Assembly: GCF_021730615.1 (NCBI RefSeq)
Contig: NZ_JAJLMN010000001.1
Location: 1,674,501 to 1,738,500, forward strand
From: Lichenibacterium dinghuense
Lineage (GTDB): Bacteria; Pseudomonadota; Alphaproteobacteria; Rhizobiales; Beijerinckiaceae
Direction of reading: 5' to 3'
Length of the DNA stretch: 64,000 bases
The notes beneath the pieces are model-generated. The model saw only the letters and a program-made list of their open reading frames with translations, had not been told where the DNA came from and ran no database searches. The position numbers were made by a program, and so were the translations under genes. This document shows, piece after piece, positions 55,774-64,000 of the stretch; positions within the stretch are counted from its first letter, which is position 1; each line of letters starts with the position of its first letter.

Positions 55774-55820
55774 GTGTTATCGGTTTCGAAAGGCTCACGG
55801 CCTTTGCAGACCGATAACAC
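55774..55820. repeat. Palindromic element between aroQ and the divergent aldolase gene
   Basis: GTGTTATCGGT (55774-55784) and its exact complement ACCGATAACAC (55810-55820) enclose an inner stem AAAGG-N7-CCTTT. The two-part stem looks like a repeated intergenic element that has landed in the shared promoter region, only 14 bp before ATG 55834 and 35 bp before the aroQ start. Confidence 0.65.
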
Positions 55821-55833
55821 GGAGGAGACGGCC

Positions 55834-56598
55834 ATGAACCTGCCGGTCAACCGCTTCAAGCGCGCCATCCGCGAGGGACGCCAGCAGATCGGGCTGTGGT
55901 GCACGATCCCCGGCGGCACGGTGGCCGAGGTGCTGGCCGGCGCCGGCTACGACTGGATCGTGTTCGACACCGAGCACACGCCGGGCGACCCGGCCTCGGT
56001 GATGGGCCAGCTCCAGGCCGCCGCACCCTACCCCGTCTCCGCCGTGGTGCGGCCGGCCGGCAACGACACGGTGGAGATCAAGCGCTACCTCGACGTCGGC
56101 GCGCAGACGCTGCTGATCCCCTACGTGCAGGACGCCGAGGAGGCCCGCGCCGCCGCCGCGGCGGTCCGCTACGCCCCCGCGGGCCTGCGCGGCGTGTCGG
56201 GCTGGACGCGCGCGACGCGCTACGGCCGCGTGCCCGACTACGCGCGGCGGGCCGCCGACGAGATCTGCCTCCTGGTCCAGGTGGAGACCGCCGAGGCGCT
56301 GGAGCGGATCGACGCCATCGCGGCCGTGGACGGCGTCGACGGGCTGTTCATCGGCCCCGCCGACCTCGCCGCCAGCATGGGCCACGCGGGCGACCCGATG
56401 CACCCGGAGGTGATCGCCGCCGTCGAGGGCGCGATCGGGCGCATCCGCGCCGCCGGCAAGCCGGCCGGCATCCTGACGCTCGACGCCGCCTTCGCGGCGC
56501 GCTGCATGGCGCTCGGCACCGTCTTCACCGCGGTGGGCACGGACGGCGGGATCCTGTCGCGCGGCGCCGACGCCCTGCGGGCCTCCTTTCCGGCCTGA
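55834..56598 (+). CDS. HpcH/HpaI-family aldolase
   Basis: A 254-residue class II aldolase. Hallmarks: [12 protein letters not shown] at the N-terminus, [49 protein letters not shown] and [14 protein letters not shown], the metal-binding Glu and Asp being in the last two. Family members cleave 4-hydroxy-2-oxo-acids such as 4-hydroxy-2-oxoheptanedioate or 2-keto-3-deoxy sugar acids. GGAGGAG lies just upstream of the start. Substrate not determined. Confidence 0.88.
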   Translation: MNLPVNRFKRAIREGRQQIGLWCTIPGGTVAEVLAGAGYDWIVFDTEHTPGDPASVMGQLQAAAPYPVSAVVRPAGNDTVEIKRYLDVGAQTLLIPYVQDAEEARAAAAAVRYAPAGLRGVSGWTRATRYGRVPDYARRAADEICLLVQVETAEALERIDAIAAVDGVDGLFIGPADLAASMGHAGDPMHPEVIAAVEGAIGRIRAAGKPAGILTLDAAFAARCMALGTVFTAVGTDGGILSRGADALRASFPA

Positions 56599-56662
56599 CG
56601 GCGCGCTTCAGTTCCGCGGCGCCGGCGGCACGGCGCGCTTCAGTTCCGCGGCGCCGGCGGCA
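56599..56662. repeat. 32-bp perfect tandem duplication
   Basis: The unit starting CGGCGCGCTTCAGTTCC occurs at 56599-56630 and again, identically, at 56631-56662. It begins right after the stop of the aldolase gene and the second copy covers the 3' end and stop codon of the small minus-strand gene at 56640. The duplication therefore provides the small gene with two copies of its final codons and stop. Confidence 0.9.
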
Positions 56663-56876
56663 CGGCGCCCGAGGCCGCCACGCGCTGGGCGAGTTGGAGC
56701 GCCTTGTTGAGGTGCTGCGCCACGAGCTGCAGCCCGCCCGCCTCGGCCTGCCTGGCGAGGTCCGGCAGGGCCGACGCCAGCCCGCGAGCGGCCTCGGTCA
56801 GCCCGCCGGCGTCGATGGCGCAGGCCGGGGGGGAACGCCGCAGCGTCGACCGGGGGAACATCGAGGAGCGGGGCAT
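56640..56876 (-). CDS. Small hypothetical protein
   Basis: A 78-residue protein with a helical core (GGLTEAARGLASALPDLARQAEAGGLQLVAQHLNKALQLAQRVAASG). Ala/Leu heptads suggest a small helical bundle. The C-terminus lies in the 32-bp tandem duplication. No family recognised; the frame is intact and codon use fits the chromosome. Confidence 0.5.
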   Translation of the reverse strand: MPRSSMFPRSTLRRSPPACAIDAGGLTEAARGLASALPDLARQAEAGGLQLVAQHLNKALQLAQRVAASGAVPPAPRN

Positions 56877-57489
56877 CGGCTGTGATCCGGACCGGCGGCG
56901 TGCCCGCGGGCACAGGTGGGCCCCGAACGACCAGCGGGGGTTCTGGCAGGCGTGTGGCGGACGGGCCGCGGCCCATCGGACGGGCGCGCCGTCCGGTTGA
57001 GCGAGCGGCGCCAGGCCCCGACCGCGGCAGCCCTCCGACGCGACTTTGTCCCGATTGTGACAGACTCGTCAACCCGCCATAGTCGGCCGGCTCTATTCGA
57101 GCGGACGCGGGCTTACTTGACCTAACGTTAGATCGGTGGGGCCTACACGCTGGCTGGCTTTCGATCATATTGTCGGACGAGCGTCGCCCGCCGTCGGACG
57201 ACGCTTTCCGGGCCGAACATAGATCAGACGATCCAGGCGGCGCTCCACGCAGTATTTCATCCCTGGCGTGTGTCCAGACCCGGCCGTAGCAACCGCGCAC
57301 CGGACGAGAGTTGCATTTCTACATCAGTTCCGGACTTCGAGAACGAGGGGTGCTCTTAAACTCATGTTTAAGCAACCTGCTAAGTTTCGCCTAAGTCGGC
57401 CACATTACCCCTGACTTCAAGGCAGAACCGGGGCAGCCGATGGCTGCGCGCCGATGTTCGAAGCAGATCCGCCTCGGGGAAAGACCGCA
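56877..57489. other. Long non-coding control region before the porin gene
   Basis: 613 bp without a convincing gene. It contains the perfect palindrome CTAACGTTAG at 57122-57131 directly after TTGAC, and the perfect inverted repeat CTTAAAC-TCAT-GTTTAAG at 57355-57372. Towards the porin start the DNA becomes unusually AT-rich for this chromosome. A long, structured leader is common for strongly expressed porins. Confidence 0.55.
57355..57372. promoter_or_regulatory. Perfect inverted repeat upstream of the porin gene
   Basis: CTTAAAC and GTTTAAG pair fully across TCAT, about 118 bp before the porin start. It looks like an operator for a dimeric regulator; the regulator is unknown. Confidence 0.5.
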
Positions 57490-58974
57490 ATGACCGGTTT
57501 GAAAGTAACACTGCTGGCTTCGGCGATCGCGCTGGTCGGCGCGAACGCCGCACTGGCCGCCGACCTGCCGGTCGCCAAGGCGGCCCCGGTCGACTACGTC
57601 CGCGTCTGCGACTGGACCGGCGCGGGCTTCTTCTACATCCCCGGCACGGACACCTGCCTGGCGATCGGCGCCCAGGTCCGCACCGAAGCCGCCTTCATCA
57701 ACAATTCCCGCGCCTTCTACCCCACGGGCGGCAACAACGTCGGCGGCACCACCGGCGCCTTGGCCCGCACCGTCGTCCCCGGGCGCGACCGCGACGAGGC
57801 CGGCTTCCTGGCCCGCATGCGCCTCGGCGTCGACACCCGCACGCAGACCGCCTACGGCACGCTGCGCGCCTACGTCCAATATCAGATCGACCGCCTGCAG
57901 GGCGTCTACGGCGCCGGCGGCGCCAGCGGCGGCTCCAACACCTTCACCAACCAGGGCGGAAACAACGCCGTCGTGCGCCGCGGCTTCATCCAGTTCGCCG
58001 GCATCACCGCCGGCCGCGTCCAGTCGTTCTTCGACTTCTACGCCGACAACTACAACTATGAGGGTCTCGCCAACTCGGACCAGAACCAGAACGTCTTCGC
58101 CTATACCTACCAGGTCGGCGGCGGACTGGCGGCGACCCTGTCGATCGAGGACCGCAACGGCCGCAACCTGCCCAACGGCATCGGCTCGATCACGGGCGCC
58201 GGCACGGGCCTCGTGCAGACAGCCCGCTACGCCGGAGAAACGATCCCGGACATCGTCGGCGTGCTGCGCTACGACCAGACCTGGGGCTCCGCCCAGCTGT
58301 CGGCGGCCTACCACGACATCACCACCACCCAGGGCGGCAACTCGACCGGCAACGGCTTCCCGGGCACGGGGGGCGAGGGCTTCTCGAAGGCCGATGCCGA
58401 CGGCTTCGCCGTGCAGGGCGGCCTGCGCATCAAGCTGCCGATGCTCGCGGCCGGCGACGACCTGTGGCTGGAGGGCGCCTACCAGCAGGGCGCGTACCTG
58501 TATCAGGACTCCGGCACGGGCTTCAACCAGTCCATCAACGCCGGCCTCGCCGCGGGTGGCTTCATCCATATCGACAAGGACGCCGTCGCCATCCACCCCT
58601 TCGGCACGCCGGCCGCCTTCTATCGCCTGAGCGAAGGCAAGGGCTTCAACGCCCTGTTCGCCTTCAACCACTACTTCTCGCCGAACTTCCACGACGTCGT
58701 GTTCGGCTCCTACGAGCAGATCTCCTACGGCGGCGCGGTGAAGAACACCGACTGGACGCGCGGCGGCATCGGCGACGCCAGCGAATACCGCGTCGGCAAC
58801 CAGTTCCTGTGGGATCCCGTGAAGAACCTCGAGCTGGGCCTCGAAGTCGACTACATCCACATCGACCAGACCCTCGCCCACGAGCCCGGCCGCGCTCCCA
58901 CCGCGCTCCCGACGGGCGTCGCGGTCAACCCGGACGGGTTCGAGGTGCGCTTCCGCATGGAGCGCGACTTCTGA
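57490..58974 (+). CDS. Outer-membrane porin of the alphaproteobacterial type
   Basis: A 494-residue porin. Signal peptide VTLLASAIALVGANAALAADLP; the mature N-terminus has the family box AAPVDYVRVCDWTGAGFFYIPGTDTCLAIGAQVRTEA with two Cys. Repeated strands with aromatic ends follow, including RMRLGVDTRTQTAYGTLRAYVQYQ, RGFIQFAGITAGRVQSFFDFY, and the C-terminal VRFRMERDF ending in Phe, as needed for outer-membrane insertion. Forms trimeric beta-barrel channels for small solutes. Confidence 0.93.
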   Translation: MTGLKVTLLASAIALVGANAALAADLPVAKAAPVDYVRVCDWTGAGFFYIPGTDTCLAIGAQVRTEAAFINNSRAFYPTGGNNVGGTTGALARTVVPGRDRDEAGFLARMRLGVDTRTQTAYGTLRAYVQYQIDRLQGVYGAGGASGGSNTFTNQGGNNAVVRRGFIQFAGITAGRVQSFFDFYADNYNYEGLANSDQNQNVFAYTYQVGGGLAATLSIEDRNGRNLPNGIGSITGAGTGLVQTARYAGETIPDIVGVLRYDQTWGSAQLSAAYHDITTTQGGNSTGNGFPGTGGEGFSKADADGFAVQGGLRIKLPMLAAGDDLWLEGAYQQGAYLYQDSGTGFNQSINAGLAAGGFIHIDKDAVAIHPFGTPAAFYRLSEGKGFNALFAFNHYFSPNFHDVVFGSYEQISYGGAVKNTDWTRGGIGDASEYRVGNQFLWDPVKNLELGLEVDYIHIDQTLAHEPGRAPTALPTGVAVNPDGFEVRFRMERDF

Positions 58975-59000
58975 TCGCCCGACACCTCGACGACGAACGG

Positions 59001-59025
59001 AAAGCCCGGCCCCGCGCCGGGCTTT
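59001..59025 (+). terminator. Hairpin terminator after the porin gene
   Basis: AAAGCCCGGC and GCCGGGCTTT form a perfect 10-bp stem around CCCGC, 26 bp after the porin stop. The T-stretch is inside the stem end, and the complementary A-stretch allows it to work in both directions. Confidence 0.8.
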
Positions 59026-59125
59026 CCCGTTTCCGGGCCCCCATCGGCCGGCATCCCGCTCAGGAGCGCGGGCGTTGTCCCCCGCTCAGCCGACGCGCTC
59101 GCTGACCGACGGGGACCATCGCACC

Positions 59126-60223
59126 ATGCCGGCAAAGACCAGTTTCATCCGCTACAGCGACGACGTCGAGACCCGCCCGGCGGGCGAGGACGACACGATC
59201 GCCGAGATCATCGCCACCATGACCAGCGAGAGCCGCAAGGTGGCGGACCGCGAGGGCCACACCGTGCGCGCCTCGCACGCCAAGGCCAACGCCTTCCTGA
59301 AGGGCGAGCTGCGCGTGCTGGACGGCCTGCCGCCCGAGCTGCGGCAGGGGCTGTTCGCGGAAGCCAGGACCTACCCGGTCGTGGTGCGCATGGCGCAGGG
59401 GCCCGGCGAGCACCTGCCCGACAGCGTCTCCACCCACCGCGGCATGGCCATCAAGGTGCTGGACGCGCGGGGCCCCAAGATCGACGGCCACGCCGAGGAC
59501 ACGCAGGACTTCGTGCTCGCCACCGGCCCGGTCTTCCCCAACCCGGACGCGGCCAAGTTCCTGGGCGCCATCAAGGGCATCGAGAAGCACGCCGGCAAGG
59601 ACGATGCGCTGAAGGCGGCCGTGTCCAGCGTCGCGCTGCAGCTCGACAAGGTGGTCACGGCGGTCAAGGGCGACCACAGCCCGCTGCTCGACTTCTTCGG
59701 CCACACGCCGCGCCACCCGCTGACCGACACCTATTACAGCCAGGCGGCGCTGCGCTACGGCGACCATGTCGCGAAGATCTCGGCCGTGCCGGTGTCGCCG
59801 GGCCAGGCCGCGCTGGGCGACGCCCCGATGGATACGTCCGGACGCCCCGACGCCTTCCGCGACGCGACCGCGGCCTATTTCGGGGACGAGGGCGCCGAGT
59901 TCGAGATCCGCGTGCAGCTCTGCACGGACCTCGAGACCATGCCGGTCGAGGACGCGTCCGTGCGCTGGCCCGAGGACGAGAGCCCCTATCGCGCGGTGGC
60001 CCGGCTGGTGCTGCCGCGCCAGGACGCGCTCGGCGAAGCCCGGCGGGCCTATGTCACGGAGCGCCTGTCGTTCCGCCCGGCGCACAGCCTCGCGGCCCAT
60101 CGCCCGCTCGGGTCCCTGATGCGGGCGCGGCTCGCCACCTACCCGGCGCTCGCCGCCTACCGGCAGAAGCAGAACGGCGCCGAGGGCATCGAGCCGACGT
60201 CGCTGGACCAGATCCCGGACTGA
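59126..60223 (+). CDS. Catalase-family heme protein
   Basis: A 365-residue protein of the catalase-related group. The distal His region is VRASHAKANAFLKGELRVLDGLP, followed by VVRMAQGPGEHLPDSVSTHRGMAIKVL, with the heme-ligand RxxxY-type motif RARLATYPALAAYR near the end. It is shorter than classical clade catalases (about 480-500 residues) and lacks their N- and C-terminal additions, so it may act as peroxidase or lipid-hydroperoxide enzyme rather than true catalase. Start at ATG 59126. Confidence 0.8.
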   Translation: MPAKTSFIRYSDDVETRPAGEDDTIAEIIATMTSESRKVADREGHTVRASHAKANAFLKGELRVLDGLPPELRQGLFAEARTYPVVVRMAQGPGEHLPDSVSTHRGMAIKVLDARGPKIDGHAEDTQDFVLATGPVFPNPDAAKFLGAIKGIEKHAGKDDALKAAVSSVALQLDKVVTAVKGDHSPLLDFFGHTPRHPLTDTYYSQAALRYGDHVAKISAVPVSPGQAALGDAPMDTSGRPDAFRDATAAYFGDEGAEFEIRVQLCTDLETMPVEDASVRWPEDESPYRAVARLVLPRQDALGEARRAYVTERLSFRPAHSLAAHRPLGSLMRARLATYPALAAYRQKQNGAEGIEPTSLDQIPD

Positions 60224-60260
60224 CGGGCGGGCGGGCGTCCGGAAGGGCGCCCGACGAGAA

Positions 60261-60282
60261 CGGGCGGCCCGGAGGCCGCCCG
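60261..60282. terminator. Bidirectional hairpin between convergent genes
   Basis: CGGGCGGCC and GGCCGCCCG form a perfect 9-bp stem around CGGA, midway between the convergent catalase-family gene and the Tyr/Arg-rich protein gene. No T-run; its role as terminator is by position. Confidence 0.5.
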
Positions 60283-60307
60283 TCCCGTCCCGACGAGGGA
60301 AGGTCGA

Positions 60308-60604
60308 TCAGTAGAAGCGGCGATAGCCGTAGCCGTAGAACGGGCGACGATACACGAACGGGCGGCGGTAGCCGTAGAAGCGGCGATAGCCGTAACCGTA
60401 GTAAGGCCGCACGAACGGGCGATAGAACCGGCGGACGAGCGGCCGACGATAGCCGTAGCCGTAGTAATAGACCTGCTCGACCGACGCGCTCGCGGCGGCC
60501 GGGCTCATGGGGGCGACCGGCATCGCCTGCGCTTCCGCGGTGGCGAGCGTGGCGCCGGCGAGGGCGAGCGTGCCGACGACGATGCCCTTCAAAGACATGT
60601 GCAT
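60308..60604 (-). CDS. Exported Tyr/Arg/Gly-repeat protein
   Basis: A 98-residue protein with a signal peptide (GIVVGTLALAGATLATAEAQA) and a mature part of about 55 residues made almost only of Tyr, Gly, Arg, Phe and Pro in repeats such as YYYGYGYRRP and FYGYGYRRFY. Similar YGYGYRR proteins are found in the periplasm or envelope of many Hyphomicrobiales with unknown job. The DNA repeats AGCGGCGATAGCCGTA several times on the plus strand, so copy number can change by slippage. Confidence 0.75.
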   Translation of the reverse strand: MHMSLKGIVVGTLALAGATLATAEAQAMPVAPMSPAAASASVEQVYYYGYGYRRPLVRRFYRPFVRPYYGYGYRRFYGYRRPFVYRRPFYGYGYRRFY

Positions 60605-60677
60605 GGTTGTCTCCTCTGATGTCGAAGGACGATGGTCCCGCGCGGATGAACCGCGCGTGACCGCAGAGGTTCCAACG

Positions 60678-61307
60678 CTAGCGCACGCCGGCGGGCTGCC
60701 GCTTGAAGCGGTTGAAGCAGCCGAGCTTGTAGCAGCCGAACAGCGCCACGGCGGCGGCGCCGATCGCCACCTTGGTGCCGGTCGACAGCGTGCCGCCCTG
60801 GGCCGGCGCTTCCGCGCCGGGCTGAGCCTCCGGGGGAGCCGTCGCCACCGCCGGGGCCGCGCCGCCCGCCCCCGGGCCGCCGAGCGTCGCGGTCACGCGC
60901 TGCGCTTCCTGCGGGCCGCCGCCGGCGGGCAGGAAGTCGACGTTGATCTGCTTGCCCGGCGCGACCGAGCCGACGTAGTCGGCGAAGGCCGGCACGGTGG
61001 GGAACACCCGCCCGTCGACCGACACGATCTCGTCGCCCTTGCGGAAGCCCGCCTGGGCGCCGGCCGCGCCGGGCTTGACGCTGTTGACCTTGAGGAGGCG
61101 GAACGTCATCCCGCCGCTGGTGATCTGCTCGCCCGGCCCGACGTTGAGGCCGAGCGTGCCGCCGGCCTTGGGCAGCGCGTCCGCGTCCTTGGCCGACAGG
61201 AAGCGGTAGTTCATCGCATTCTCGGCGTAGGCCGCCGGCGCGATCCCCGGCTGCAGGCCGAGGAAGGACGCCAGCACGAGGGCCGAAACGGTGCGCTTGA
61301 CGATCAT
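60678..61307 (-). CDS. Exported PDZ-domain protein with C-terminal membrane segment
   Basis: A 209-residue protein: signal peptide (VSALVLASFLGLQPGIAPAAYA), a PDZ domain at about residues 50-140 (GGMTFRLLKVNSVKPGAAGAQAGFRKGDEIVSVDGRVFPTV), a low-complexity Ala/Pro/Gly linker, and a hydrophobic stretch (STGTKVAIGAAAVALFGCYKLGCF) before a basic C-terminus. It probably binds C-terminal peptides at the membrane outer face. No protease domain is present. Confidence 0.78.
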   Translation of the reverse strand: MIVKRTVSALVLASFLGLQPGIAPAAYAENAMNYRFLSAKDADALPKAGGTLGLNVGPGEQITSGGMTFRLLKVNSVKPGAAGAQAGFRKGDEIVSVDGRVFPTVPAFADYVGSVAPGKQINVDFLPAGGGPQEAQRVTATLGGPGAGGAAPAVATAPPEAQPGAEAPAQGGTLSTGTKVAIGAAAVALFGCYKLGCFNRFKRQPAGVR

Positions 61308-61330
61308 CGCGGTGGCTCCGTCGCGCGGGG

Positions 61331-61783
61331 TCAGACGTTCACCGAGCCGTCGTCGGCCCCGCCGCCCTGCGTGGCGCCGTCGACCGCCTGCGGCAGGGCC
61401 TGGCTGAGCTGCTGGAGGAAGTCGCCGTGGTCCATGCCGGCCTGGTCCGCCATGGCCTGCGTCTGGCCCTGGCCGAACACGCTCTGGAGTTGGTCGGGCG
61501 AGACCGGCTGGTTGGCGCCGTTGCCGATCCAGGACTCGGCGATGTGGCCGAGGCCCGCCTGCTGGAACTGCGACAGGAGCCCGCCGATGCCGCCCGCGCC
61601 GCCGAGCGCGCCCGCCAAGCCGCCGGCCGCGCCGCCGGGCGCCTGCCCCTCGTACCCGCCGCCCTGCGCCCCGCCGCCGCCGAGCACGCTGGAGATGATG
61701 CCGCCGAGCGGCGAGCCGCCGCCGGCCTGCTGGTTGTTCTGGCCGCCGAGCAGGTTGCCGATGACCGAATCGAGAATGCCCAT
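61331..61783 (-). CDS. YidB/DUF937-family protein
   Basis: A 150-residue protein: MGILDSVIGNLLGG start, glycine/glutamine-rich middle, and the DUF937 segment (GLGHIAESWIGNGANQPVSPDQLQSVFG, AMADQAGMDHGDFLQQLSQALPQAVDGATQGG). The family is uncharacterised; in Escherichia coli YidB is a member. It lies 23 bp upstream of the PDZ gene on the same strand. Confidence 0.85.
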   Translation of the reverse strand: MGILDSVIGNLLGGQNNQQAGGGSPLGGIISSVLGGGGAQGGGYEGQAPGGAAGGLAGALGGAGGIGGLLSQFQQAGLGHIAESWIGNGANQPVSPDQLQSVFGQGQTQAMADQAGMDHGDFLQQLSQALPQAVDGATQGGGADDGSVNV

Positions 61784-62182
61784 GGTGGATGTCCGCCTGT
61801 GAGACCCGCCCTGCCCCGCCGGGGCCGTTCGGGATGCACGCCGATCTTTCGGTGGAGGGAACCTCGGGCGCGCGACCGGCACCGACGACGCACGAGGCTT
61901 CAGGGCACCACTTGGCCCGGGGAGGGCCGAGACTGCTTCCTTCCGTCCGCCGATGCCGCGGCGGGCCGGACGGTCCTCTCGCGGGGGTCCATCGGTCCGA
62001 ACAACCGGCACGGGCGGGCTTGGTTCCGTTTCGCGCCGGGGTGAGCTTCGGCTAAGCCGCTGATCCCGGACGGTTTCGGCGGCCCGTCCCCTCGGCCCAC
62101 CCCGGCGCAAGCTCGGCGGCCCACCCTGGCGCCAGGACCGGACCGGCCTCCGCGCGGGGGACGGCCGCGGCGGCGGGACACC
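61784..62182. other. Gap before flhA
   Basis: 399 bp without a convincing gene. It is divergent promoter space for the YidB-like gene and flhA. Long frames on the minus strand here and beyond are mirror images of flhA codons. No clear sigma-28 or sigma-54 promoter was identified. Confidence 0.45.
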
Positions 62183-64000
62183 ATGAGCATCGCGACCATC
62201 ACACCGGCGAGGGCGCCGCAGACCAAAGCCGCGCTCCCCGGCGCCTCCGCCCGCGCCCCGCGGCGCGGCGGCCGCGACGTCGGCTTCGCCATCGGCATCG
62301 TGGCGATCCTGTCGATCTTCTTCCTGCCGATCCCGTCCTTCATGATCGACATGGGGCTGGCCTTCTCGATCGCGCTGTCGGTGCTCATCCTGATGGTGGC
62401 GCTGTGGATCGAGCGGCCGCTGGAGTTCTCGGCCTTCCCCACCGTGCTGCTGGTCGCCACGCTGCTGCGCCTGTCGCTCAACATCGCCACGACGCGGCTG
62501 ATCCTGTCCGACGGCCAGGAGGGCGCCAACGCGGCGGGCTTCATCATCGGGGGCTTCTCGCGCCTCGTGATGGGCGGCGACTTCGTGATCGGGCTGATCG
62601 TCTTCGCGATCCTGCTCACCATCAATTTCGTGGTCATCACCAAGGGCGCGACCCGCATCGCCGAGGTCGGCGCCCGCTTCACGCTCGACGCGATCCCCGG
62701 CAAGCAGATGGCGATCGACGCCGACCTGTCGGCCGGCCTCATCAACGACAAGGAGGCGCAGCGCCGCCGCCGCGAGCTGGAAGAGGAGAGCGCCTTCTTC
62801 GGCTCCATGGACGGCGCCTCGAAGTTCGTGCGCGGCGACGCGGTGGCGGGCCTCATCATCCTGGCCGTCAACGTGTTCGGCGGCATCGTCATCGGCGTCA
62901 CGCGCCACGGCATGCCGCTCGGCCAGGCGGCCGACGTCTTCGCCAAGCTGTCGGTCGGCGACGGCCTCGTGTCGCAGATCCCGTCCCTCATCGTGTCGCT
63001 CGGCGCGGCGCTGCTCGTGTCCAAGGGCGGCACGCGCGGCTCGGCCGAGAAGGCGGTGATGAACCAGCTCGTGCACTTCCCGCGCGCGCTGCTGGTCGCG
63101 GCCCTGATGATGTTCCTGCTGGCGCTGGTGCCGGGCCTGCCCTTCCTGCCCTTCGCGGTCCTCGGCGGCCTGATGGCGGCGGCCGGCACCGTGCTGCCGC
63201 GCCGCCTCGCCGCCGCCCGCGCCGCCGAGGCGGTCGAGGCGGCGCAGAAGGCCGACGCCGCCGCGGCGGCCGAGACGCGGGATTCGGTGAAGGAGTTCCT
63301 GCGCACGGCCGAGATCGAGATCGCCATGGGCAAGCAGCTCGCCGCCCGGCTGCTGCCGTCCCAGGCCGAGCTCGCCCACCGCGTCACCAAGATGCGGCGC
63401 AAGTTCGCGCGCCAGTACGGCTTCGTGGTGCCCGAGATCAAGGTGTCGGACAGCGTCGACGTGCCGGCGAAGTCCTACCAGATCCGCATCCACGGCACGG
63501 TGGTGGTGTCGCAGGAGCTGCGCCTCGGCGAGTCGCTGATCATCACCGGCGACGGCCGCAAGCCCGACCTGCCCGGCACGGAGACGCGCGAGCCCGCCTT
63601 CGGCATGAAGGCCCTGTGGGTATCGGACGCCTACGCGGCCGAAGCCAAGCGGCAGAACTTCCAGACCGTCGACACGCTGTCGATCCTGCTCACCCACCTC
63701 AGCGAGGTGATCCGCAACAACCTGTCCCAGCTCCTGTCCTACAAGGACATGCGCGCGCTGCTCGACCGGCTGGAGCCGGAGTACAAGAAGCTGATCGACG
63801 ACATGTGCCCCGGCCAGATCTCGTATTCGGGGCTGCAGGCGGTGCTGAAGCTCCTGCTCGGCGAGCGCGTGTCGATCCGCAACCTCCACCTGATCCTGGA
63901 AGCCATCGCCGAGATCGTGCCCCATTCGCGGCGCTCCGAGCAGGTGGCCGAGCACGTGCGGGTGCGGATGAGCCAGCAGATCTGCGGCGACCTCGCCGAC
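62183..64000 (+). CDS. flhA: Flagellar export gate protein FlhA (partial, runs off the window)
   Basis: 606 codons are visible from ATG 62183, with no stop before the right edge; full-length FlhA has about 690-700 residues. The N-terminal membrane part has eight helices with the FHIPEP-family sequence [46 protein letters not shown], then [68 protein letters not shown]. The C-terminal cytoplasmic domain (EIRVQ-like, [17 protein letters not shown]) binds export chaperones. It indicates that a flagellar gene cluster begins here. Confidence 0.96.
   Translation, partial: MSIATITPARAPQTKAALPGASARAPRRGGRDVGFAIGIVAILSIFFLPIPSFMIDMGLAFSIALSVLILMVALWIERPLEFSAFPTVLLVATLLRLSLNIATTRLILSDGQEGANAAGFIIGGFSRLVMGGDFVIGLIVFAILLTINFVVITKGATRIAEVGARFTLDAIPGKQMAIDADLSAGLINDKEAQRRRRELEEESAFFGSMDGASKFVRGDAVAGLIILAVNVFGGIVIGVTRHGMPLGQAADVFAKLSVGDGLVSQIPSLIVSLGAALLVSKGGTRGSAEKAVMNQLVHFPRALLVAALMMFLLALVPGLPFLPFAVLGGLMAAAGTVLPRRLAAARAAEAVEAAQKADAAAAAETRDSVKEFLRTAEIEIAMGKQLAARLLPSQAELAHRVTKMRRKFARQYGFVVPEIKVSDSVDVPAKSYQIRIHGTVVVSQELRLGESLIITGDGRKPDLPGTETREPAFGMKALWVSDAYAAEAKRQNFQTVDTLSILLTHLSEVIRNNLSQLLSYKDMRALLDRLEPEYKKLIDDMCPGQISYSGLQAVLKLLLGERVSIRNLHLILEAIAEIVPHSRRSEQVAEHVRVRMSQQICGDLAD

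Noticed and set aside
57391-58881. 496-codon minus-strand open frame
   Set aside because: Antisense to the porin gene, with a Gly/Val/Arg-rich translation and no recognisable motif.
61331-63955. 874-codon minus-strand open frame
   Set aside because: Most of it is the complement of flhA codons. Only the last 150 codons (61331-61783, YidB-like) are a real gene.
1-64000. CRISPR arrays, tRNA and rRNA genes
   Set aside because: No regularly spaced repeat array, no tRNA cloverleaf or TTCGANTC-type arm next to acceptor pairing, and no rRNA core sequence was seen. In particular the island does not use a tRNA gene as target.

Overview
The base composition (very GC-rich, strongly GC-biased third codon positions), a Bradyrhizobium/Methylobacterium-type outer-membrane porin, a DUF6894 protein, a lateral gene for FlhA and the ligase-associated DNA repair set all point to an alphaproteobacterium of the order Hyphomicrobiales, probably near Methylobacteriaceae/Beijerinckiaceae or Lichenihabitantaceae. 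The genus cannot be fixed from this window. No rRNA, tRNA or CRISPR array was recognised.

Layout. 1-1684: end of an amide-hydrolysis operon (cysteine hydrolase tail, AtzG-like, AtzE-like). 1849-9974: a sugar uptake and catabolism cluster: D-lyxose/D-mannose isomerase, SorC regulator, LacD/YihT-type aldolase, ROK sugar kinase, small P-loop kinase, DCXR-like SDR, and a CUT2/Frc-like ABC importer. 10219-22603: housekeeping and accessory genes, including an ATP-dependent DNA ligase plus its exonuclease, a diguanylate cyclase, a copper group (PCuAC, DUF2946, SCO) and a divergent WYL regulator/GST pair. 22761-26088: the Lhr-type helicase and PdeM phosphoesterase, partners of the ligase and exonuclease at 11-14 kb. 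47442-62182: manganese catalase, a seven-gene Mrp-type cation/proton antiporter operon, PRISE-type reductase with an HxlR regulator, AroQ, HpcH/HpaI aldolase, porin, a heme catalase-family protein and several small exported proteins. 62183-64000: start of flhA.

The most notable part is a 21.2-kb integrated element (26241-47466) sitting exactly in the 3' end of the manganese catalase gene. It has a 23-bp att direct repeat, a matching pair of 13-bp arm sites each exactly 48 bp from the att core, a tyrosine integrase beside attR, a replication-initiator-like gene carrying phage-lambda-O-style iterons inside its own coding sequence, a train of very small overlapping genes, a tape-measure protein with a lysozyme domain, a gpD-like baseplate hub and an HNH-like protein. 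I see no capsid, portal or terminase gene. Three insertion sequences have entered it: IS630 (splitting an AT-rich gene of unknown function), IS66 (between replicator and tail-side genes) and IS5 (splitting the integrase). Each leaves a clean target duplication, and computational removal restores both broken reading frames exactly. The element is therefore a recently trapped phage-like integrative element, possibly a satellite or remnant, that can no longer excise using its own integrase.
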